In this document: positions 5,757-10,498 of the stretch, piece after piece
Numbering within the stretch: the stretch's first letter is position 1
Layout of the letters: the number at the start of each line of letters is the position of its first letter
Source of the DNA: Baffinella frigidus
Taxonomy: Eukaryota; Cryptophyceae; Cryptomonadales; Baffinellaceae
Assembly (NCBI GenBank): GCA_026770585.1
Contig: MU646917.1
Coordinates: 91,609-102,135 of the forward strand
DNA length: 10,527 nt
Reading direction: 5' to 3'
Position numbers and translations under genes: made by a program
The notes under the pieces: model-generated
What the model was told of the DNA's origin: nothing
Database searches by the model: none
What the model saw: only the letters and a program-made list of their open reading frames with translations

Positions 5757-5885
5757 ACTCCCCTCAAAAACCAAAGCCTTAAGTCAAATGCCTGCTCCCC
5801 GAGCAGGTCCATCTTAACGAAATAGCAACTTGCTGCCGAGGATCTGCTTTGTTGACTTGAGGTAAAATATCCTGGCGGGCATTGT
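5757..5885. other. low-copy spacer with CCTGCTC/GAGCAGG hairpin
   Basis: CCTGCTC (5791-5797), CCC, GAGCAGG (5801-5807) is a perfect 7-bp stem. The rest is undistinguished. No gene was recognised. Confidence 0.6.
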
Positions 5886-6340
5886 ATTAACCGACTTCCG
5901 ACCAGATTCTGGTCGAGATTTCCTGTGACGCCCACTGTGTGGGCAGAGCCTGGGGTCGTTGATGCTTGCACCAAGGCCTTCATCGACGAGAGATTTGACC
6001 ATCAAAGAATCATTTGAACATCAAAGCATGTGGGTGTGTACGGGTGGGGGGCTGACCCCATGGCCTTGCATCGACGGGCTCGCGTTGGAGACTGGCGCGA
6101 TGTTCTCGCCGTCGCTGCGAGGGCGGTGAATACTAGCCAGGATAGTGTTCTAAAGTGTATTCACCGACTTTCGACCACATTCTGGTCGGGCTTTCCTTGG
6201 ACACCACGCCCACTGTGCCGGCAGCGCCTAGGGTGGGAAGCTGACCTCGTGACCGTTGATCCCTTGGTCTTGCGCTGACGGGAGCGCGTTGGAGACTGGC
6301 GCAATGGTCTCACCGTCGCTACGAGGGTGGTGGACCCTGA
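5886..6340 (+). repeat. 273-bp-spaced diverged direct repeat with dyad-array relics
   Basis: ATTAACCGACTTCCGACCAG… (from 5886) recurs as ATTCACCGACTTTCGACCAC… (from 6159), and similarity continues through CACGCCCACTGTG and CAGAGCCT/CAGCGCCT. The first copy has a perfect GACCAGA-T-TCTGGTC dyad. Two dyad units lie at 5994 (TTTGACCATCAAA) and 6013 (TTTGAACATCAAA). A second pair, GCGTTGGAGACTGGCGC, occurs near 6082 and 6287. This is a decayed relative of the 202-bp array. An open frame at 6030-6278 has no recognisable product. Confidence 0.8.
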
Positions 6341-6342
6341 AC

Positions 6343-6446
6343 CGGTTTAGGGTTTAAGGTTTGGGGTTTAGGGTTTAGGGTGCAGGGTGCAGGGTGCAGG
6401 GTGCAGGGTTGGAGGTTTAGGGGTTCAGGGTTGAGGGTTCAGGGAC
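6343..6446 (+). repeat. telomere-like array with TGCAGGG block
   Basis: TTTAGGG/TTTAAGG units lead into about five TGCAGGG units and then TTCAGGG/TTGAGGG. It begins at CCGGTTTAGGG (6342-6352), a variant of the CCTGGT junction seen elsewhere. Confidence 0.95.
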
Positions 6447-6605
6447 TCCACTTTTGAGGACTGCCACTGCAGGCGCATCGACTTTTGGATCAATCAACGC
6501 AAGGCTCGAGAGTAAAAAAGGAGCAGGAGTTGAGCACCTGGCTGACCCAGACCACACGAGAATGCTAGAGATGCCTATTTAAACCCAAAATGCAGGAGGT
6601 GTGGT
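6447..6605. other. low-copy spacer, no gene seen
   Basis: Mixed sequence including GCTCGAGAGTAAAAAAGGAG, which recalls GCTCGAGAGTAACAACGAAG in the island near 1480. Otherwise nothing is recognisable. Confidence 0.5.
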
Positions 6606-7071
6606 GGGGGGTCCGGGTTGCGTACGGAGGGCTTGTGAAGCGTTGGTTCACAACAGGCATGTTGTCGTCTTTCATCGCGTGCAGAAGTTTCGGGTTGGAG
6701 GTAAATCGAAAATGCCCAAGAGCACTATTTGAGCCACCTCCAAGGGCTAGTGGGGTGTGGCGGGGGTGCATACAGAGGGCTCGGAGAGCGTTGATTGACA
6801 ACCAGCGTGACATTGTCTTTCATCGCGTGCCCGTTCGGGTTTCTGGGGTTCCATACGGTTTCGGGTTTGTTGGGGTGCGTACGGAGGGCGTGTGGAGCGT
6901 TGGTTCACAACAGGCATGTTCTCGTCTTTCATTGCGTGCAGAAGTTTCGGGTTTCTGGGGTTGCATACGAGTGTGGGTGTGTGGGGTTGGTTGCATACGG
7001 AGGGCTTTGAGCTCGTTGGTTCACAAGCGTGTCATTGTCTTTCATGGCGTGCAGAAGAGCCGCCGCCTGGT
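6606..7071 (+). repeat. GTACGGAGGGC…CTTTCATCGCGTGCAGAAG repeat, 4 diverged copies
   Basis: Four copies start near 6606, 6752, 6869 and 6980. Each follows the order TGCGTACGGAGGGC, GCGTTGGTTCACAA, CTTTCATYGCGTGCAGAAG, often then TTCGGGTTTCTGGGG. Spacing is variable because G-rich filler separates them. A partial fifth copy lies at 7603-7674. An open frame of 161 codons (6590-7075) crosses all four copies. However, the copies fall in different frames and other frames are open too, so it is judged a repeat by-product and not a gene. Confidence 0.88.
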
Positions 7072-7382
7072 TTAGGGTTTAGGGTTTGGAGTTTGCGGTT
7101 GAGGGTTCAGGGTTTAGGGTTTAAGGTTTAGGGGTTAGGGTTTGGGGTTTAGGGTTTAGGGTTTAGGTTGTAGGGTTTAGGGTGTAGGGTGTAGGGTCTA
7201 GGGGTTAGGGGTTGGGGTTTAGAGGTGAGGGTTTGTGGTTTAGGATTTAGGGTTTAGGGTTTAGGGTTTGGGGTTTAGGGTTTAGGGTTTAGGGTTCGGG
7301 GTTCGGGGTTGAGGGGTTAGGTTTGGGGTTTGGGGTTTAGGGTTTAGGGTTTAGGGTTTAGGGTTTAGGGTTTAGGGTGTAT
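7072..7382 (+). repeat. TTTAGGG array inserted in a split sequence
   Basis: About 310 bases of telomere-like repeats, including six perfect TTTAGGG units at 7336-7377, with TTTGGGG, TGTAGGG and TTCGGGG variants. The left flank (7039-7071) and right flank (7383-7429) match the two halves of one continuous sequence at 7603-7674. The array therefore appears to interrupt it. Confidence 0.93.
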
Positions 7383-7429
7383 CTGCCTGTTCCGTGGTAA
7401 GCGACGTCGTCCCTACCGGGTCCTGATTC
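7383..7429 (+). repeat. GCGACGTCGT repeat, copy 1 (right flank of array)
   Basis: CTGCCTGTTCCGTGGTAAGC, then GACGTCGTCCCTACCGGGTC. It matches 7627-7674 with a few changes and a one-base length difference. Confidence 0.85.
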
Positions 7430-7602
7430 CAAGGTTAGGGATTAGGGTTCAGAATACTACGGGTAACAGTAGTTCAAAAGTCCGATTTGTACCAGGCACG
7501 TCCGCTTTATACCAGGACTATTCTCCATGACCGGTTTGAAAAGGCGTGTAAGTGCAAGTGTACGTTTTTTTTCTGGTACAAACCAGCCGTGCCCTACAAT
7601 CA
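7430..7602. other. low-copy spacer
   Basis: Begins with a few TTAGGG-like words, then non-repetitive sequence with TTTGTACC (7486-7493), TATACCAGG, and CTGGT-ACAA-ACCAG containing GGTACAAA (7575-7582). Open frames of 70-74 codons on both strands overlap one another and are not supported as genes. Confidence 0.55.
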
Positions 7603-7674
7603 CTTTCATCGCGTGCAGAAGCGCGGCTGCCTGGTCCATGGTGAGCGACGTCGTGCCTTCCGGGTCCTGCATTC
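7603..7674 (+). repeat. uninterrupted paralogue of the split sequence
   Basis: CTTTCATCGCGTGCAGAAG (7603-7621) equals the 19-mer at 6669-6687. It runs on through GCGCGGCTGCCTGGTCCATGG into GAGCGACGTCGT…CGGGTCCTG without telomeric repeats. It joins what is separated at 7071 and 7383. Confidence 0.88.
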
Positions 7675-7712
7675 GATTTTCGGGATAACTCGAGTTTCAG
7701 AATATACGTAGA

Positions 7713-7798
7713 ACACACAGCGGGTTTCAAAGGGATTTCGAATAACTCTCAAGCGATAAGACCTACGACCCTACGGTAGGCAATCCGTAGGGACATAA
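7713..7798. repeat. H element, copy 2, right end lost to telomere-like repeats
   Basis: ACACAGCGGGTTTCAAAGGG…CGATAAGACCTACGACC, then the perfect stem CCCTACGG / CCGTAGGG. After GGACATAA it switches to TTTAGGGTTGAGGG, whereas copies 1 and 3 continue for another 35-45 bases. It is thus truncated on the right at a telomere-like array. Confidence 0.9.
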
Positions 7799-7806
7799 TT
7801 TAGGGT

Positions 7807-7838
<32 letters not shown>

Positions 7839-8098
7839 GGCTGAGGGTTTCTGGTTTCGGGTTTCGGGTTTAGAGTTTCGGGTTTCGGGTTTGCACGCAC
7901 CGGGTAGAGCCCAGCTGACGCCCCCTCCTCCTCTCTGTGCAAAGGGTTGGGGTGTAGGGTTTAGGGTTTAGGTTTTAGAGTTTAGGTTGCAGGGTTTAGG
8001 GTTCATGTTTTAGGGTTTAGGGTTCAGGGTTCAGGGTTTAGGGTTTAGTGTTTAGGGTTTAGGGTTCAGGGTTTAGGGTTTAGGTAGGGTTCTACCGG
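7799..8098 (+). repeat. telomere-like arrays with TTGAGGG and TTTCGGG blocks
   Basis: About five TTGAGGG units (from about 7805), then a TTTCGGG-rich block (7854-7890), a 50-base GC-rich spacer (7894-7943), and TTTAGGG/TTCAGGG units to 8098. Variants occur in runs and are not randomly mixed. Confidence 0.93.
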
Positions 8099-8102
8099 AG
8101 GT

Positions 8103-8340
8103 CCCCGGGGAGTTGACTTATGGCGGGTGGAGTTGACTTCTTCTCCACTTCCCCGGGTGGAGTTGACTTTTGACCGTGCTCCCCGCCAGGCGGCGGTGAC
8201 TTATCTCCCAAAAGTGGCCGATGAGGCGACTCCCGGCGGGGGGGCGGTGAATTTTGCCGTTGAAAATCCCCGAGAGGGGGCGGTGGCTTTTTGCGTCGGA
8301 GTTCCCCAAAGGGGGGCGTGGACTTGGGGCTGGGGCGCTT
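8103..8340. repeat. GC-rich degenerate minisatellite, about 7 units
   Basis: Units contain GAGTTGACTT (8110, 8130, 8160) drifting to GGTGACTT (8195), GGTGAATTTT (8246), GGTGGCTTTTT (8282) and GTGGACTTGG (8318). They are separated by C-rich then G-rich blocks such as CCCCGGGG (8103-8110), TCCCCGAGAGGGGG and TCCCCAAAGGGGGG. Spacing settles at 36 bp in the last three. The 36-bp step keeps frames open on both strands (8127-8417 and 8118-8309), but no protein is recognisable. Confidence 0.85.
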
Positions 8341-8352
8341 TGCGTCGGGGTC

Positions 8353-8745
8353 GGTGTGGTGCTGCTCCGCGCTCTCGTCCCTGGTGTAAAGTTTCGGGGT
8401 TAGAGTCTAGGGTTTAGGGTTGAGCCACATAGGGGGCTTCGCAGTCGTGGTCGTGGTGGAAGGCGGGGCGCTGTGCGCTCTCTGCCCTGGGTTCGGGGGA
8501 AGGGGTTCGAAACCCGAAACCCGAAAGGTGTGGTGGTGGTGTGCGCTCTCTTCTCTGCTTTCGGGGGAAGGGTTACAGGTTCCGGGTTTCGGGTTTAGGG
8601 TTTCGGGTTTAAGGTTTAGCGCTTAGGTTTTCGGGTTGAGGGTTGAGGGTTGAGGGTTTAAGTTTTAGGGTTTAGGGTTTAGGGTGTGGTGCTGTTCTGC
8701 GCTCTCTTCCCTGCTTGAACGTTTCGGGTTTCAGGTTTCGGGTTT
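8353..8745 (+). repeat. GTGGTGCTGYTCNGCGCTCTC spacer repeat, 4 copies
   Basis: GCGCTCTC cores lie at 8369, 8475, 8543 and 8699, each in a context like GTGGTGCTGCTCC-core-TTCCCTG. Each is followed by TTTCGGG- or TCGGGGG-type telomere-like sequence. The copies appear as cassettes separated by variant telomeric DNA of different lengths. Confidence 0.85.
8505..8526 (-). repeat. small inverted TTTCGGG block
   Basis: GAAACCCGAAACCCGAAA is TTTCGGG on the - strand, facing G-rich + strand sequence with a TTCGAA centre. It is the only clear C-rich telomere-like block outside 1798-2780. Confidence 0.8.
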
Positions 8746-8838
8746 CGGGTGTTGTGTTTCATGGCTTTTTTGCTGAACCAGTTACAGTGTCCGCCTATGG
8801 TGGAAGTTAAAAAAACCTAAAGGAACTAAAGGACCTTC
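8746..8838. other. low-copy spacer, no gene seen
   Basis: TTGTGTTTCATGGC…, then an A-rich stretch TTAAAAAAACCTAAAGG with a repeated CTAAAGGA word. Nothing is recognisable. Confidence 0.5.
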
Positions 8839-8892
8839 GGGTTTGGGGTTCCAGGTTCCGGGTTCCGGGTTTCGGGTTTCGGGTTTCGGGGG
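8839..8892 (+). repeat. TTCCGGG/TTTCGGG telomere-like block
   Basis: GGTTCCAGGTTCCGGGTTCC, then GGGTTTCGGGTTTCGGG. It is a pure C-containing variant block with no TTTAGGG, unlike adjacent arrays. Confidence 0.88.
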
Positions 8893-8973
8893 CTGCCTCA
8901 AAGAAGAAGAGCCAAAGAAGCTGGTCATGTTGTCGATGGACACGCTCCGCGCCTGTTCGGGGATCCCCGCTCA

Positions 8974-9092
8974 GAAAAACACGGTTTTCGGAAATAAGAA
9001 AAACACGGTTTCGGAAATAAGGGAAACACGGTTTTTGGAAATACGAAAAACACAATTTTGGGAAATAAGAAAGACACGGTTTTTGGAAATAA
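8974..9092. repeat. 24-bp minisatellite, 5 units
   Basis: Units at 8974-8997, 8998-9020 (23 bp), 9021-9044, 9045-9068 and 9069-9092, based on GAAAAACACGGTTTTYGGAA plus ATAA. Being 24 bp long, the array stays open on both strands (8843-9118 and 8807-9190). The 23-bp second unit shifts frame, which argues against selection for a repeat protein. Confidence 0.95.
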
Positions 9093-9184
9093 GAGGCCCG
9101 GGGGCGCCCCCCCCTTGAGCGTGCGGAGAATACCGACCACATCAAAAAATCCGGGGGATTTGACGCATTCACTCCGGGGGTTGA

Positions 9185-9306
9185 CGCCACACAGCGGACT
9201 TCGAAGGGATCTCGAATAACCCAGCGATAAGACCTAGGACCCTACGGTAGGCAATAGCGTAGGGACATAGGGGGGTTCCCACAGGATAAGGTAACGGAAA
9301 CTCGGG
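9185..9306. repeat. H element, copy 3
   Basis: CGCCACACAGCGGACTTCGA… through CCCTACGGTAGGCAAT to GGTAACGGAAACT, closely matching copy 1 at both ends. The right stem arm reads CGTAGGG after an extra AG, so the hairpin is one base pair shorter with a longer loop. On the - strand it lies in an 80-codon open frame (9169-9411). That frame reads CPYAIAYRRVL and FEIPSKSAVW; traces of IAYRRV and FEIP also occur in the same direction in copies 1 and 2, but with stops between. I cannot assign a protein, and a pseudogene fragment of a mobile element is possible. Confidence 0.88.
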
Positions 9307-9524
9307 CATTTCCTGCCCGAAAAACTCTTCGTAGCCCTCTGTGTGGGTTTCAGGGGGACGCAATTTGGTACACAATTCGGTCATACTAGTAAAAAAAGAA
9401 GAGTAAAGCAATGAATTTTCGTAGCCACATTCTGAAAGAAAACGAGGTTTCCCCGGATGAGGGTTGGGTTGAGGGAGTAGGATGTACCACGTCGATTTCG
9501 AGCCCCGGAGACTGCCGCGTCCCT
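9307..9524. other. low-copy spacer with TCGGGCA/TGCCCGA hairpin
   Basis: TCGGGCA (9302-9308), TTTCC, TGCCCGA (9314-9320) is a perfect 7-bp stem immediately after H element copy 3. GGTACACAA at about 9367 recalls 4110. A telomere-like GATGAGGGTTGGGTTGAGGG lies at 9456-9475. No gene was recognised. Confidence 0.6.
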
Positions 9525-9527
9525 CTG

Positions 9528-9712
9528 GTTTGAGGGTTGAGGGTTGAGGCTTGAGGGGTTAAGGGTTAGGGTTCAGGGTGCAGGGTTTAGGGTTTAGGGT
9601 TTAGGGTTTAGGGTTTTAAGGTTTAGGGTTGGAGGTCCAGGGTTTAGGGTTTGGGGTTCAGGGTTCAGGGTTTAGAGTTCGGGGTTTAAGGTTTCGAGTT
9701 GAGGGTTTGGCT
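9528..9712 (+). repeat. telomere-like array
   Basis: TTGAGGG units, then TTTAGGG (a near-perfect run at about 9585-9616), then mixed TTCAGGG/TTTGGGG. It begins at CTGGTTTGAGGG (9525-9536). Confidence 0.94.
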
Positions 9713-9741
9713 CAAACATGGGGATTTTGGGGGTTTGGGGG

Positions 9742-9767
9742 CACCCTGCTTGCCCAGGCTGCTTCAA
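9742..9767 (+). repeat. 26-bp repeat CACCYTGCTTGCCCAGGCTG…, copy 1
   Basis: Matches 9985-10010 with two C/T changes. It follows a run of GGGGG-containing sequence and precedes a telomere-like array. Confidence 0.93.
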
Positions 9768-9777
9768 CGCGAGGTGG

Positions 9778-9970
9778 TTGAGGGTTTAGGGGTTAGGGTT
9801 TAGGGTTCAGGGTTTAGGGTTCAGGGTTCAGGGTTCAGGGTTCAGGGTTCAGGGTTTAGGGTGTAGGGTGGAGGGTGTGGGGACACCGGAGGGTCAAGGG
9901 GTGTGGGAGAAACGTAGGGCTTATGGTTTAGGGTTTAGGGTTCAGGGGTTTAGGGTGCGGGGTGCAGGGT
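9778..9970 (+). repeat. telomere-like array with (TTCAGGG) block
   Basis: About seven TTCAGGG units occur together (9815-9852), flanked by TTTAGGG. It is interrupted at 9875-9915 by GTGTGGGGACACC and a short non-telomeric piece. An open frame at 9868-10080 runs through it and is not a gene. Confidence 0.93.
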
Positions 9971-9984
9971 CCAGGGTGTGGGGA

Positions 9985-10010
9985 CACCTTGCTTGCCCAG
10001 GCTGTTTCAA
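9985..10010 (+). repeat. 26-bp repeat, copy 2
   Basis: Second copy of 9742-9767, 243 bases downstream. It is preceded by GGGTGTGGGGACACC, which also occurs at 9876-9888 and contains a GTGT-GGGG-ACAC dyad. Confidence 0.93.
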
Positions 10011-10072
10011 GCTGGAGTGCAGAGGCTTCTGGTCTGGATGTGGGAGCTTGTGTGGCCTGGGTTTGGGTTTGA

Positions 10073-10114
10073 ATGGTTGAGGGTTGAGGGTTGAGAGTGT
10101 AGGGTGTAGAGTTG

Positions 10115-10145
<31 letters not shown>

Positions 10146-10318
10146 GGTTGAGGGTTGAGGGATGAGGGTTGACGGTTGACGGGTTGAAGGGTGAGGGTTG
10201 AGGGTTGAGGGATGGGGGTGTAGGGTTGAGGGGTGAGGGGTGAGGGTTGAGGGTGAAGGGTACAGGTTTCAGGGTTCAGGGTGTGGGGGGTGAGGGTGCA
10301 TGGTGTGGGGGTTGAAAG
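10073..10318 (+). repeat. TTGAGGG-dominated telomere-like array
   Basis: Long array mainly of TTGAGGG with GTGTAGGG, GATGAGGG and TGAGGGG variants, degenerating into GGTGTGGGGGTTG at the right. Confidence 0.94.
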
Positions 10319-10407
10319 GAATAATGGGGGGGGGGTTACTTTTGGGTTAGTTTGGCGCCCAAAATTGCGCTCGGAAAGATTAATTTCGCGTATGAAGACG
10401 GGTGCAC
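10319..10407. other. low-copy spacer with G10 run
   Basis: Contains G10 (10326-10335), TTTGG-CGC-CCAAA, and AT-richer sequence ATTAATTTCGCGTATGAAGACG. Nothing else is recognisable. Confidence 0.6.
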
Positions 10408-10466
10408 GGTTTAAGGTTAAGGGATTCGGTTTTAAGGTTTAGGGTTTAGGGTTCAGGGTTCAGGGT

Positions 10467-10498
<32 letters not shown>

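Noticed and set aside
6590-7075. 161-codon open frame on +, the longest in the window
   Set aside because: It crosses four copies of a non-coding-looking repeat that fall in different frames. Other frames over the same copies are also open, and no domain or start context is recognisable.
8127-8417. 96-codon open frame over the GC-rich minisatellite
   Set aside because: The opposite strand is also open, because the unit is 36 bp. The unit decays gradually in spacing (20, 30, 34, 51, 36, 36), which is not expected for a conserved repeat protein.
8500-8530. tRNA B-box (GGTTCGAAACC)
   Set aside because: The word arises at a junction of TTCGGGG-type and inverted TTTCGGG repeats. No cloverleaf or A box at the right distance was found.
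8807-9190. 127-codon open frame on -
   Set aside because: It is built from a 24-bp minisatellite and TTCCGGG repeats (reading as PKPGTRN-like residues), a common artefact of repeats whose period is a multiple of three or low in stops.
9169-9411. 80-codon open frame on - with FEIPSKSAVW
   Set aside because: It overlaps H element copy 3, and the same reading is broken by stops in copies 1 and 2. It is kept only as a hypothesis under the H element, not as a gene.
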